Assembly (NCBI GenBank): GCA_021292165.1 | Contig: CM037877.1 | Coordinates: 163,113,742 to 163,177,741 of the forward strand | Direction of reading: 5' to 3' | From: Shinisaurus crocodilurus | Lineage: Eukaryota > Chordata > Lepidosauria > Squamata > Shinisauridae | DNA length: 64,000 nucleotides | Shown: positions 45,421-57,100 of the stretch, piece after piece | Layout of the letters: each line of letters opens with the position of its first letter | Numbering within the stretch: the stretch's first letter is position 1 | Position numbers and translations under genes: made by a program | The notes under the pieces: generated by a model | The model's database searches: none | What the model was told of the DNA's origin: nothing | Seen by the model: the letters and a program-made list of their open reading frames with translations, nothing else

Positions 45421-45558
45421 AACGTCCCTGTGGTAAGAATGCTGCGCTCTTCTTAGATAATTCTTTGCTCCCTTCCCTCAATCTGTTGGTGTTAAACCCA
45501 AAATTGCACTCTGATGAACTTCATCAATATGATAATGATAGTTGGGCCTTGATAGCTG

Positions 45559-45559
<1 letters not shown>

Positions 45560-45595
<36 letters not shown>
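45560..45595. repeat. (GT)n microsatellite
   Basis: About 17 GT units. Confidence 0.95.
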
Positions 45596-45598
<3 letters not shown>

Positions 45599-45964
45599 GC
45601 GTTTGTGTATGCATAGAAGGAGGGGGGCTCAAAGTGAAATAGGTACAGTGACTTGGACCTATTGTTCCTACTCACTTTTCCTTGGTGTGTGTATGTATAG
45701 GTTATCTGATGTTGCTTTCTTTTCCCCCACCAAAACTTCCTCAGTGACCTTGGATCTTTCTCAAGCTGGAAAGAACCTTTTTGGTAGGCCTTAATTTGAG
45801 GGTTGGAACATGGGATGTAGTAATTAAATTTTAAAAAAACAAATAGTACTCTCGAGTATTTCATTCCAGATAAAACAGTACTTACACTGGTGTGAGGGAC
45901 TGTGACAGCCATGTAGGTCAGAGGCCTGGTACCAAGGCTTAAGCTAGAATGATGTTCTTTTTGT

Positions 45965-46225
45965 TTTGTTTCATTTATTCAATTTATGAGTCACCCTATA
46001 GCCAAAGCTCCTGGGGCAACATACATAATAACAGCAAATACAATAAAACCACTGGTAAAATGCATAAAAACAATTGTTTTAAAAGCAAGAACAATAATTC
46101 AGAAAAATTTAAAAGAGATAAATAACTGAGCAGTGTATTTTTAGTGACCACCCTCATCCCTGGAAGTGATAAGGAGGAGCTTCTCAGAGCATATACAAAG
46201 TGCTTTCCCCTCACTACTGACTAAC
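45965..46225 (-). mobile_element. CR1-like LINE 3'-region fragment (minus strand)
   Basis: 'CACCCTATAGCCAAAGCTCC' followed by an A-rich stretch with ACAATAAAACCACTGG, the same layout as 48938-49560. Confidence 0.65.
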
Positions 46226-46429
46226 CACAGCCAGCTTCTATTCTGAACAAATGCATCCTACATTTGTTTCCTTTTAGAAATTAACCACTGACTAGTACCA
46301 TCTTCACTGAGAAAAATTAACCACTGTCTTTGGCAGGGAAGAGGAATTGTAGCCAGGAGCCCAACTGGGCAGGTGAATGAGGTGGTTTGTTGCCTTGAAT
46401 TATTTGTGAACTTTCTTCCCCCTGTCAAC

Positions 46430-46920
46430 AAGTCTCCCCGTGGTAGAGGACAGATCAATCAGTGCTGACAGGGTGCATGTGAAGCTTTTACTGTGTAAAT
46501 CTGGACCTCATGTCTGGGCCCCGTTGCTGCCGCATCTGTATATCATTTTTATATGGCTACCAGTAGAGCAATTTCCAAAGTATTTGCAAGGAAAATGGAT
46601 GTCCCCATCTGTTCGCAGCATCATAAATGTGCCACTTTTGGAGGCTTTTCCCTGGTAATCATATCTTTAATGATGAACAAACTTGTGATATATACCTTTC
46701 CATAAAATGGGGTTTTCTTTCACTTTATTGTGATTGGCTGGAATAAATAGCTTTTCCATATGTTAGGGAGATAAAATATAAGGATTAGCAAAGCTCGTTT
46801 GCAAGATCGTAAACAAAAGACACAATTCATCCCAAAGACTCCTTAAACAGAAACAAATACAGAATTGAGAGGCATTAATGAGGGATATCCGGTGGCCCCA
46901 GCAGTAAAGGAGGAAAGACA
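46430..46920. other. Candidate conserved non-coding block
   Basis: Repeat-free with GATCAATCAGTGCTGACAGG, TTTATATGGCTACCAGTAG and GAGAGGCATTAATGAGGGAT. No coding signal. Confidence 0.38.
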
Positions 46921-47089
46921 TTAGAAGAATGACATTTGAACGGGAGAGCCTGAAGATTCGTACATTGTTCTGTAGCTTTCTGATACAGTCGGTCCTTTTA
47001 AAGACTGAGTCATTGTACTTGAAATGTTTTAAATATAGTTCTGACCCTTAAGCTTTATCGTATTTTTGGTCTTTGGGCTCCAGAAATCA

Positions 47090-47451
47090 GATGGCCTCTT
47101 CCTCATCACCAAAGATGAAATGCATCACCAAAAGGAGGACACTGATCTGCATAAAATGTGCATATGCTAATTTATATGTAGGACTGCAAAATTAAAAATA
47201 ATTGCTATAATTTGAATAGATACACAATACAGCTCATCACAGCGAGGAAGACTGACCAAGTGACCTGTGTGTATGCCCGCTCGATCTGCTGTCCAGGTGC
47301 TATCTCTTGATGGGCAACTTCAAGGCCTCTTCTGCTCTCTCTTCTTGTGGTTCTTCCACTTTAAACCACAGTTGGACTGGGCGGTCCCTCAAGTAAAGGA
47401 TGCCTTCAGATAGAGGACTGTCCTCTGTAAAGTAGGACACCCAGCCACCCT
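47090..47451 (+). mobile_element. GGTGGCCACTT-family element, copy 4
   Basis: 'CACCAAAAGGAGGACACTGA', 'TGACCAAGTGACCTGTGTG', 'GATAGAGGACTGTCCTCTG' and a right end 'GTAGGACACCCAGCCACCC'. Same order as copy 2. Confidence 0.7.
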
Positions 47452-47591
47452 ATGCACTGCAAATGGTTGTGGTGTTGGACTTAGACCAAAGAGACTTTGG
47501 GTCATATGCCTCACAAACTGTGAAGCTCACTGGGTGATTATGTGCCAATTATAATCTCTGGGGCTAAATGACCTCCCACAGTTGTCATGAG

Positions 47592-47834
47592 CAGGGCTGG
47601 CCCAAAACATTAATCTGTGTGAGGCAGTACAGCAAATGGTACCCCTCACCTACCCAAGTCAAGGTGCACAGTATCCAAGACAGGCAAGTTATTTTGGCAC
47701 ATGAGGCAGAAAAACCCACAAGCACCTATCGCCTTCCTTGACAGTAACTAACAATGTTTTGCACTTTCGTGATACCAAAAATCTGCTACTGAAGACAGGC
47801 CACTTCACTCTGCCTAATGGTAGGGCTGGCCCTG
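47592..47834 (+). mobile_element. CAGGGCTGGCCC hAT-like miniature element, copy 2
   Basis: Ends CAGGGCTGGCCC and GGGCTGGCCCTG, flanked by GTCATGAG and GTTGTGAG (6 of 8 identical), an aged 8-bp duplication. Matches 44327-44589 internally. Confidence 0.8.
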
Positions 47835-47889
47835 GTTGTGAGACTAAAATGAGATGGCTGCACAATGGTACCCTGAACTCCTTGGAAGG

Positions 47890-47991
47890 CAGGGGCGGTG
47901 CCAAGTACCAAAAAGATCTGGGGCTCAGGCAGGCCCACAGGTAAAAAAAAAAGAGGCACAAATTTGCATGTGCTAATTTACATATGCTCTA

Positions 47992-48033
<42 letters not shown>

Positions 48034-48362
48034 ACCTTTAAAGGACCCTGTCACCTGAGGACACCCATATTTGTAAAAAGGGATGTATGGACAGGTGAGA
48101 GGAGGGCATTTGATTTCAGGAAAAAAAATCTCAGGCAAGATTCAAAGTGGTGGGCAGCAGGAGGTGAAGCACATGCGGGTAAAAAGCCAGCGAATCCAGG
48201 GGGATCAGATCCAACAGAGATCACCAGGGCCCCTGTAACTTTATTTCAGCAAGTGTCCATGGAGAGCAGGGTGGTGAGGTAGATGGCCTCCCAGAGACCG
48301 GGGCTCCAAATGAAAGACTCGGGGCTCCAGCCCTAGTGGGCCACTTCCTAAAACCGCCTCTG
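47890..48362 (+). mobile_element. CAGGGGCGGTG-family element, copy 2
   Basis: Ends CAGGGGCGGTGCCAAGTACC and CCTAAAACCGCCTCTG; flanks TTGGAAGG and CTGGAAGA (6 of 8 identical) suggest an 8-bp hAT duplication. A (TC)n run (47995-48027) has expanded inside this copy and is absent from 40207-40603. Confidence 0.8.
47995..48027. repeat. (TC)n microsatellite
   Basis: About 16 TC units inside the element above. Confidence 0.9.
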
Positions 48363-48478
48363 CTGGAAGATGGGGAAGATCTACAGATATGATAAATAAA
48401 AAGCTACAAAGGTGATGAAACCAGGCTACACAAATTCCAGAGGAGGTGGAATGTTATGTCTTCAAGAGATACATACCG

Positions 48479-48654
48479 GTACATACATACATACATACAT
48501 ATATATATATACAGGGCTTTTTTTCTGGTGGAACTCACCGGAACTGAGTTCCAGCACCTTTTCTTCTATTAATTGCATTACAATTTAATTGCCATCTACT
48601 CCCGAGGAAATGTAATCCAAGAGTTCCGGTACCTTTTTCTCCAGAAAAAAAGCA

Positions 48655-48690
<36 letters not shown>
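48479..48690. repeat. Compound (CATA)n/(TA)n microsatellite split by a miniature element
   Basis: (CATA)n/(TA)n runs at 48479-48511 and (TA)n at 48658-48688 flank the element at 48512-48657. Confidence 0.85.
48512..48657. mobile_element. hAT-like miniature element inside a TA microsatellite
   Basis: 146 bp with inverted ends CAGGGCTTTTTTTCTGG and CCAGAAAAAAAGCACTG, and inner arms 'CCGGAACTGAGTTCC' and 'GAGTTCCGGTACC'. The 8-bp flank TATATATA on both sides could be the duplication but is uninformative in TA repeats. Confidence 0.8.
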
Positions 48691-48691
<1 letters not shown>

Positions 48692-48937
48692 GGTACCATC
48701 CAGTAATGTAGCTAGGTAATTTTAGACCCTGGACTTAATGGTCTTTGGGTGGGGGCTTTAGAAGGCCATGTTGTACTACTTCAATTGTGAAGCACTCAAC
48801 TAGCATTTCTCTTCCCTGCCTCGCTATTCCATGCTTTCCAACTGCTTCTACATTTCTGATATGTTTGAGCAAAACAACAACCCCGAAACAAAACCAAATG
48901 TTTGCCAGCCCTGATGAAAAAACACACAGCACAAATT

Positions 48938-49560
48938 TTTGCATTTATTTATTTCATTTCTATACCGCCCAATAGCCAAAGGTATTGGCAATTCACAACA
49001 ATCAAAACCATAAAATACAACATGTTAAAATATAATATAAAAGTTTAAAACCACAGTAAAAAATAAAAACAAACACCAAAATAAAACCTAGCAGCAATGC
49101 AAAGATTTAAAATACAGTAACAGATTTAAAGCAACAGAAACTGAAAGACTAAAATGCCTGGGGAAATAAGAAGGTCTTCACCTGGCGCTGAAAAGAGCAC
49201 AACATAGGCACCAGGTGAGTCTCTCTGGAAAGCTCATTCCACAACTGGGGTGCCACAGCAGAAAAGGCCCTCTTCGTACTAGCCACCCACCTCACTTCCT
49301 TTAGCAAGGGCTCCCGGAGAAGGACCGCTGAAGATGATCTTAGGGTGTGGGCAGGTATATCTGGGTGGAGACGATCCTCAGGTAACCTGGCCCCAAGCTG
49401 TTTAGGGCTTTGAATGTTAATACCAGCACTTTGAATTGGGCCCGGACATGGACCAGCAGCCAGTGCAGATGGAAAAGCACTGGCATAATAAGATCTCATT
49501 GGCCAGTCCCTGTTAACAATCTCACTGCCCTATTTTGGACCAGCTGAAGTTTCCAGACAA
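48938..49560 (-). mobile_element. CR1/L2-like LINE 3' end (minus strand)
   Basis: Read on the minus strand: the end of a reverse-transcriptase ORF, then an A/T-rich 3' UTR finishing near 48938. The ORF end (49152-49350) reads RAFSAVAPQLWNELSRE and then LCSFQRQVKTFLFPQAF, the classic C-terminus of CR1/L2-type ORF2. Several other fragments in the window (13985, 45965, 53685) come from the same part. Confidence 0.75.
49152..49350 (-). pseudogene. C-terminal remnant of LINE ORF2
   Basis: About 65 codons ending in a stop at 49149. It has the 'AFS..AP.LWN.L..E' and 'FK..VKTFLF' pattern. 5'-truncated and without the RT palm, so not functional. Confidence 0.7.
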
Positions 49561-50585
49561 ACACTCTGAGCATGTGCAGTTTTGCGTTTTAAACTCACTT
49601 AAAATCATAGCAGCATCAGGAATAGAATTGACTTTGTTTCTGCTACCCTGATGGTGAACACATTTACTTGGGAGTAAGCAGCATTTTATTGTAACATTTT
49701 ATTAAGTAATAACATAAGCATATGTAGCCATATGCCCGGCCAGTTGTCCCCTGACTATAAAATGTTTTTAAAAAGCAGAAAAAAGAAAGGATTCTGACAA
49801 GCAGTGTCAGCCCCAGTGGGCCCTGCCAGGCCAATGCTGGCCCAGGTGCAGGCAGGCCTGTTAGCCCCTCCCCTCATCACCTGCTGCTCTCGAGGTGGTA
49901 GTGATCTTATTTGCCGCCGCCACCACCCCACAGGTTGTGGGACCCTCAAGTTCAGTCCAGCCCTAGCTGTGCCACTGCTGCCTTCTCCAGTTCTTCTAAC
50001 AAACTTTGCAAAGTGCAACACTGGACTCATAGTAGGAGTGACTAGCTGAGTATGTGGCATATTCAAAATTTTTAATGAATCTACCGTAAATCATAGGCCG
50101 GTTTTGTCAGGCTTGTGGTTTATCAGGATGCACAAACACAATGCTATTGGTGCAGTTTCTGCTGAGAGACTAGAATTTGGCTATGTAGCGTGCACACTCT
50201 AGAACTCGCTGAAGCCAGTGGCTGAACTAGCACTGCTTTAATACATCTGGCTCAAACCCCTGCATGAGACAATAGAAATCACAACTTCATCTCATTTAAA
50301 CTTATTAATGGAGGCAGCATGTACACTGTTGAAAGAGAGATGCTGAGAGGAGCATGATGCCGGCCCCCACCCCGCCAGCCAGGTTTCCATGTTTAAGTCT
50401 CTTTTCAAAGATTCGTAGAATTCCAGCTGTGGAGATTCTCTGCTCTTCCTCCTTCTATACGAAGATTGCAGGTCCCTCTCTCCAAACGAACTGCAGTTTA
50501 TCATCCCCAGGCAACATAATGATGAACAGCGGATAATTTCTTTATTCTGTTCTGAGAACCATCTTTTTTTATTCTTAACTACATT

Positions 50586-50615
50586 TTAAACACACACACA
50601 CACACACACACACAC
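50586..50615. repeat. (AC)n microsatellite
   Basis: About 14 AC units. Confidence 0.9.
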
Positions 50616-50737
50616 TTACACAGAAACGAGTTCATCCTCACCAGCTAAAGCAACTAAGAGGATAGCTGCTAGCAACACCTAATGTTATCCAAAATCACGA
50701 AAGAGACCCTCATAATCACAAGACTGGCTCAGAAATA

Positions 50738-50994
50738 CAGTCATGCCTTGGATTGAGAGCATAATTCGTTCCTGAAAGGTGCTTGTAATCCAAAACACTC
50801 TTATATCAAAACGAAATCCCCCCCCAAAAAAGTGTACAGAGATTTTTAATTTAAGCCGTACTACAGTACTTGTATTGCAAGACGACGCTTGTATATCAAG
50901 TAAAAATAAATAAATAAATAAATAAATATTAAAAATCTTGCTTGTCTTGCAAAACACTCTCAAACCAAATTACTTGTAATCCAAGGTATTACTG
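50738..50994 (+). mobile_element. Tigger-like miniature element, complete
   Basis: 257 bp, TA on both sides (50736-50737, 50995-50996). Ends CAGTCATGCCTTGGATTGAG and AATCCAAGGTATTACTG. Same orientation as 11254-11503. Confidence 0.82.
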
Positions 50995-51549
50995 TAATGC
51001 ACTTTGCATTGCAAATCAATCTTTCCTTCAGGTTTCAGAGCTTTCTGGGACACTCTCAACAGGTTCGGAAATATTTCTCCACAACCATGAATTCTTGCCC
51101 TCTCTCAAAGGATCATGGCATGGGGCATATCATAGCAATTTCCGTAGGTACCTTTGCGCCAATCCAGCAAATTTTCTGCAGGCACAAAGGCTCCAAAGGA
51201 CAGAGAAAACTCCCTGGGGGATGACCCATTATGTCATGCACAAGAGCATCTCTGCGTGTACATCCCGTTGCATGTGCAGAGCTGCCCCTTCCCATTGAAG
51301 AGGTTGGGAGATCCTGCATGCGCAGGAGTTCCATGACCACTCCAGTGTGTGTAGGGAGCTCCTTTGTGACTGGACTTCCCTCTCCATTTCAGTGAAAGAG
51401 GGAGCCTTATGTGTGCTAAGGAAAGCGCACATAGTCAGATGTATGTTTTAAATGTCAAATACATTATCTGAGATCAGGATCATGACATAAGTTAAGAGAG
51501 TCAACTTACTTCTTATCCCCACTTGACCAAGCAGCAATATTGGATAATT

Positions 51550-53680
51550 GGCCATGATTTCCCCTCGCCGGATCGTCACCTTGAAGTGGTGAGTGGGCTT
51601 GCAGAATCTCATGATGCACGGGGCTTTTTTAAGGCCACAAGGGCCATTTATGGACCAAAAGCCTATGGTACAAACCCTTTACAATCAAAAGATGGCACCA
51701 AACTCTTAAAAGACAAAGAGTCTATTGCACTGCGTTGGAAAGAGCATTATTATGACCTTTTAAATCGTAAGTCTAAGGTGGATAATGAGATTTTTTCGCA
51801 AATCCCGCAAAAACAAATTAAAGAGGAACTTGCAATACTCCCCACTTTGGATGAAGTAAAAAAAGCCATTAATCAAATGAAGAACAACAAAGCTAGTGGA
51901 CCAGATGGGATTCCTGCTGAAATCTTTAAAGAAGGGGGCCCCGAACTTGTACAACATCTTCATAAACTCATCGAAAAAATCTGGATAAGAGAAGAGATCC
52001 CAGAAGACTTCAGGGATGCCATAATTATCACCCTCTTTAAGAAGGGTGATAGAACAGACTGTGGAAACTATCGGGGCATTTCTCTCTTAGCAACCGCAGG
52101 TAAAATATTTGCTAGGATTCTCGCAAACCGTCTTCTATCTATTTCAGAAGAGATCCTCCCTGAAACTCAATATGGTTTCCGCCCCTCTAGAGGGACAGTA
52201 GACATGATTTTACTGCACGTCAGCTCCAAGAAAAATGCCGGGAGCAAAATCAACCCCTTTATATGGCATTTATCGATTTGGCTAAGGCCTTTGATACTGT
52301 AGACCGTACAGCTCTCTGGACTATCCTTATGAAAATTGGATGCCCCAATAAATTTGTGAATATCTTGCGACTTCTCCATGACAACATGACGGCAACGGTT
52401 TTGGACAACAACGGCTCTCATGGTGCTCCATTTAAAGTGGGATCAGGTGTTAAACAGGGATGTGTTATCGCCCCAACATTATTTGCCATTTTCATCGCCA
52501 TGGTTTTACATCTTGTCAAGGGGAAACTTCCCACCGGTGTGGGAATTATATATCGAACAGATGGAAAGCTTTTTAATCTCAGCAGGCTGAAAGCAAAAAG
52601 TAAGGTAATTACAACCTCCGTTGTGGAACTTCAGTATGCTGATGATAATGTGGTCTCCGCACATTCAGAGGATGATCTCCAAACTATCCTAAATGCTTTT
52701 GCAGAAGCATACGAAAAACTTGGTCTCTCACTTAACATCAAAAAAACCAAAGTGCTTCATCAGCAAGTGCAAGCCAATCCTTTGGTGATGCCATCTATCC
52801 AGCTTGGCGGGACAATACTGGAAAATGTCGATCATTTTCTCTATCTTGGCAGCTATGTTTCTGTTACAGCTAACATCGACAGTGAAATCCAGCATCGTCT
52901 GAGCTCCGCAAGTGCCGCATTTTCTCGAATGAAACATAGAGTGTTCAAGGATCGGGATATTTGTAAGAAGACCAAAACACTGGTTTATGAAGCCATTGTA
53001 TTACCAACTTTATTGTATGCCTGCGAAACATGGACTATCTATAAACGTCACTTCCACCTCCTTGAAAGGTTTCATCAATGTTGCCTCCGGAAAATCCTGC
53101 GAATTACCGGTACTTGGGAAGATAGGCGAACAAATGTCAGTGTACTGGAAGAAGCAAAGACTACTAGCATTGAAAAAATGATCCTTCAACGCCAACTTCA
53201 GTGGGCCGCTCATGTTGTTCGAATGCCTGACTGCCGTCTCCCAAAGCAGTTACTTTACTCCCAACTCAAGGATGGAAAGCGGAATATCGGTGGTCAATAT
53301 AAGAGGTTTAAAGATGTTCATAAGGCTAATCTAAAAAAATGCAATATAAACATCGAAAACTGGGAAGCTCTGGCCCATGAACGATCTAACTGGAGGTTGG
53401 CCTTTCACAAAGGTTCCATGGACTTTGAAGAAGCCCGAGTGCAAGGTGAAAGGGAGAAACGTGCTAAGCGAAAAGCACGTCAAATGAATCCTTTACAGGA
53501 CCATCTTCTATCTGGTAACCTGTGTCCTCACTGTGGGAAGCTGTGTGGATCTAGAATTGGCCTCCACAGTCACTTACGGACCCATCGCTAGAGTCTACAC
53601 AATCTTCTTTAGAATTTCCTCCTTTTATCCCGGAAGACAATCTTACTCGGTCACGAGTGATCGCCTGATGATGATGATTA
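51550..53680 (+). mobile_element. 5'-truncated non-LTR retrotransposon with RT and C-terminal zinc finger
   Basis: Contains the reverse transcriptase and 3' end but no endonuclease domain, so it is 5'-truncated, as is common after target-primed reverse transcription. The 3' UTR is short (about 90 bp) and ends in a GATGATGATGATT tail near 53665-53682, not poly(A). A short 3' UTR with a short-repeat tail favours an RTE-like clade; the C-terminal finger and other motifs leave the clade open. Confidence 0.85.
51589..53591 (+). pseudogene. LINE ORF2 reverse transcriptase with one frameshift
   Basis: Homology begins around GLAESHDARGFFKATRAIYG. RT motifs follow in order: PDGIPAEIFKEGG, CGNYRGISLLATAGK, QYGFRPSRGT, then palm motif A FIDLAKAFDTVD (about 52266), GVKQGCVIAPTLF, catalytic YADD at 52635-52646, GLSLNIKKTK and LGSYVS. 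The C-terminus has a TWEDRRTN-type region, a basic helix (EREKRAKRKARQ) and a canonical C2H2 finger (CPHCGKLC to HLRTHR; C-x2-C-x12-H-x3-H). The frame shifts once, between QYGFRPSRGTVDMI and the palm, where a T-run near 52206-52211 appears to have lost one base. All catalytic residues are kept. The enzyme would reverse-transcribe its own RNA at a nicked chromosomal target; this copy cannot be autonomous. Confidence 0.88.
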
Positions 53681-53684
53681 ATTG

Positions 53685-54105
53685 ATTATTTATTATTAAC
53701 ATTTATATGTCACCTTATCTGCTAAAAAGCCATCAAGGCAATGTATAACAAAATAAAAATAAAACCCTGAAACAATGAAAACAAGAACTTTAAAAACAGT
53801 AAAAACATTAAAAACTACACATTTTTAAGGCTAAATTGAAAAGATGTGTCTTTACACCCTTTCAAAAGGGCAAGAGAGTAGGGGTGAATCATGATTCTTG
53901 AGGGAGTGCATTCCATTGTTTGGGGGCAACACAGGAGAAAGCCTGACAAGCAGGCCTCAGTGGGTAATGTTTCCCTCAAAAGGCCCTCTCCTGCAGAACT
54001 TAATACTTGGGCAGGTTTCTAGCAAGACAGGCAGTCCCTTCGATAATTGTGAAATATTTCTTCTCATTAATTACCGCAGCTATAAGTAACCTCAAGGGTT
54101 GAAAG
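53685..54105 (-). mobile_element. CR1-like LINE 3'-region fragment (minus strand)
   Basis: 'CACCTTATCTGCTAAAAAGC', a long A-rich stretch, then 'AAAGATGTGTCTTTACACCC' and 'GGAGTGCATTCCATTGTTTG'. Same organisation as 48938-49560. Abuts the tail of the RT element. Confidence 0.65.
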
Positions 54106-54365
54106 GACAATGGTAAGAATACATCTATTAATATTTTATTTTATTTTCCTGGTCCCCTTTGTGTGATTTGTAGGCTAAGAACATGAATATTATTTTTCAG
54201 GGAAATGTAACAGACTGCTATGTAGGAAGACCCTCTTACTCTTAGCATTAGATCAAGTACTGCTCTTTCTGAGGGACTTTCCTGGAAAGGATATCATGCC
54301 ATATCCAGATCCTAAAGGTATTTATACAACGCCACTAATACTTTAGGGTGAAATCCTCTATACCA

Positions 54366-54405
54366 CCAGCCTTCCCCAACCTGGTGCCCTCCAGATGTGT
54401 CCCCA
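54366..54405. mobile_element. End fragment of the CCTCCAGATG hAT-like family
   Basis: 'CAGCCTTCCCCAACCTGGTG' and 'CCCTCCAGATGTG'; one end only. Confidence 0.6.
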
Positions 54406-54643
54406 TCAATCAGCTTTTACTTGACTGTCAGCATTAAACATAATTGTCCCCATTCATCTCTAGTTGAGCTCTGTTGCAAAAAAACTAGCAGCTCCAGATG
54501 GGGATGTATGCTTCCAGATGTATCCATCTAGTTTAATGGACGCACATTGGAATCAGTAACCATACAGGTGCATCCTTCACCAGATCAGGATGCTTGATTT
54601 TTCATATGAAATACAATACATCTCACAAGGCATGTGTCAGTTA

Positions 54644-54644
54644 T

Positions 54645-54682
<38 letters not shown>
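54644..54682. repeat. (GT)n microsatellite
   Basis: About 19 GT units. Confidence 0.95.
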
Positions 54683-54686
<4 letters not shown>

Positions 54687-54789
54687 ATATATATCATGGA
54701 CCTGTATCTGCCCAGTGACATATTCAAGGTAAACACAGCCGATTTAAAAGCAAAGTCTGAACTTCCTCTTTTTTAAATATATATATATA

Positions 54790-55160
54790 TCATGTTGCAA
54801 GTGTTTATTTATCACCCTATTTATCCCTTTTACTCTATTTAACACCCAGAAATTTAAGACTTGCCTACAATTAGCAATTCCTTGCCTCTTCTCCCTCCAG
54901 ATCCCTGCAAACCAAACTCTTAATAAAGCCGAATTATGTGTTGATTGTGGTGGACAGGGTTTTAAGTTCTGGGTGATAAATAGGTGACAGGCTTTCATTA
55001 GGAAAGCTTAATTACAGCAGATTCTTACAGGGAAAGAAAAAAGCTCTGTGGGCTAATATTTCTCAGAAGTCTTCTCAGCTGAAAGGTATTCTTTTATAGT
55101 TGTTGGCACAGACAGAAATAAATATTCTATTTTGCTCTCTCTTTTTAAAGGTAGAGTTTC
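54790..55160. other. Candidate conserved non-coding element
   Basis: Repeat-free with TTATTTATCACCCTATTTAT, TACAATTAGCAATTCC, TCTTAATAAAGCCGAATTAT and GGAAAGCTTAATTACAGCAG. TAAT-rich, no coding signal. Confidence 0.4.
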
Positions 55161-55455
55161 TTCAGATGTGCCATTGAAGTGAGTGGGAGCTTGACAATGA
55201 TTGGATTGGGCCCAGGGAAGTGGTACTTTCACACATTCACACGTTTGCTGGTGCTTTCTTTACATTCAAAGAGCTATAGCAGATTTATTTTTAACATGTC
55301 ATTCTTGGCATAGATTTAGGGTCCGATCCTGCACTCAGGAAAACAATATATCAAAGTCATTACTGCAGGAATTATTGTTTTAACAAGAACTGCTGCCCAT
55401 GTTTATACTGGATACTACTCTTTGGATCCAATTGGAACTGAAGAAGTCTCTCTTG

Positions 55456-55673
55456 GGTCTGGTTCGCACATGCATGTACAGCACTGGCTTTCTCTACATA
55501 CTTCATGATTGGCAGCTGAGTGTGTGAATTGACTCCACTGAAAAACATCGTGTTTGTGTTGTCACGTGATATAACAGTTTTATCTGTGATGGCTCATTCA
55601 CACATGGAAATCAGCAGCTGACATTACAATCATCAAGTGACAAATATACATGTGTGAACCAGCCCTCGGCTGT
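55456..55673. mobile_element. Miniature element with GGTTCGCACATG end, second copy
   Basis: Ends GGTCTGGTTCGCACATG and CATGTGTGAACCAGCCC are inverted. The interior matches 26418-26633 (for example TCTGTGATGGCTCATTCACA). Confidence 0.7.
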
Positions 55674-55787
55674 AAATTGAACCACACTTTCAGCATGCAG
55701 TCTTGAGCTCACTTACTTTGAGGTTTGCCTTACTAGCTCCATAAGGAACAGTTTTAAGACTAGCCCCTGGACTTCTGAAAGTTTAAC

Positions 55788-55880
55788 AGAGTAATCCTAT
55801 GCATGTCTACTCAGGGGAAGGTCCCACTGTGTTCAGTGAGACTTACCCTCAGGTAAGTGTGTATAGGATTGCAGCTTAAG
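55788..55880. mobile_element. 'GGATTGCAGC' miniature repeat copy
   Basis: AGTAATCCTATGCATGTCTA at the left and GTGTATAGGATTGCAGC at the right, with 'CAGTGAGACTTACCCTCAGG' inside. Confidence 0.8.
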
Positions 55881-56264
55881 GAATCCATTTTCACAATCCT
55901 CATGAATGGTGCTCCCACATTTAAGTTGTGCCATGTAATAATTGCCTCAGGCATTCCTGTTATTTCCCCCATCCCAAAACACATCACAGAATATGGAGAT
56001 GGTAATGGGGACACAAGATTTTGTTTATTTTACTGTATTGCACTGTATATCATGATGCATTTAAAATCTCTTATTTATTGCATTTACAAACAGGACTGTA
56101 AAACAATTTTTCTAGGTGTTGTACAATTTTACAACTTGCATTTCTACATTTTGGTTTTGTGTAGACTGGGATAACTGACTGGGGCCTCAGGATCCATTAA
56201 GTGGGGAAAAAGAAAGACCTCTGGCACAAACCCTGAATACATGGATAAGACTATTAGTGGCTAC

Positions 56265-56472
56265 TCGTCCTTATGGCTATATGCTACCCCCAGTATCAGA
56301 GGCAGTATGCCTATGTACACCAGTAGCTGGGGAACATGACTGGGAGGGTGGTATTGCCCTCATGTCCTACTTGTGGGCATCCCACAGGCAGCTGGTTGGT
56401 CACTGAATAGAATGCTGGACTAGATAAGCCTTTTGTCTGATTCAGCAGGGCTCTTTTTATGTTCTTATGTGT
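56265..56472 (+). mobile_element. LINE/SINE 3' region, same family as 25600-25835
   Basis: 'GAGGCAGTATGCCTATGTAC', 'CCAGTAGCTGGGGAACATGA', 'GGACTAGATAAGCCTTTTGT' and 'GCAGGGCTCTTTTTATGTTC'. This is the tail of a CR1-like amniote retroelement. Confidence 0.65.
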
Positions 56473-57100
56473 ATTAATGCACCATAACTACTCCTATGAT
56501 AGAGTAACCAATGAAGATTAGATCATAGACCCATAGTTCTCCCCCACAGACATATTTATTCAGGCCACTTATTATTGTCTCCCATTTAGCAGGAGGGCTG
56601 AATCCTGCTCCCTTCCTTCCTTCCCTCCCACCCCAGGAGGGAAATAGGTGGCTGGCTTATCCCCCACCTCAATGGTTTCACTGAGGATGCACACCTTTCC
56701 TTTCTTCCATACAAGTGAGAAAGCTTGTATGAGGGCCACTCACTCTTATGGGTTTTGCCTCCAGTGCAATTCTCTTCCAGTGAGAGAGGCGCGCTGCATT
56801 TGGAGACCATTGTATTGGAGGCAAAACGTGTCCAGGAGAACCAGCCTTCACTGACAGGGCATGCACAAGGGATGGGGGGGCAGCTTGCAATGTGTCGCTG
56901 TGAACAGACAGCATTGTGCACTGGGTGATCCTTTCACTATATGGACCCTCCCTCTGTTGCCTGCTGTATTATGAATAAAGGCACTTTTGCAAGCTTAGGC
57001 CATCATCCTACATAAACCAATTTAGGGCATAAACAATTGAACTTAGTCACTTTTTATCCGAGTAAAGATGCATGGGGCAGGCTGCATGGATGCCCTATAT

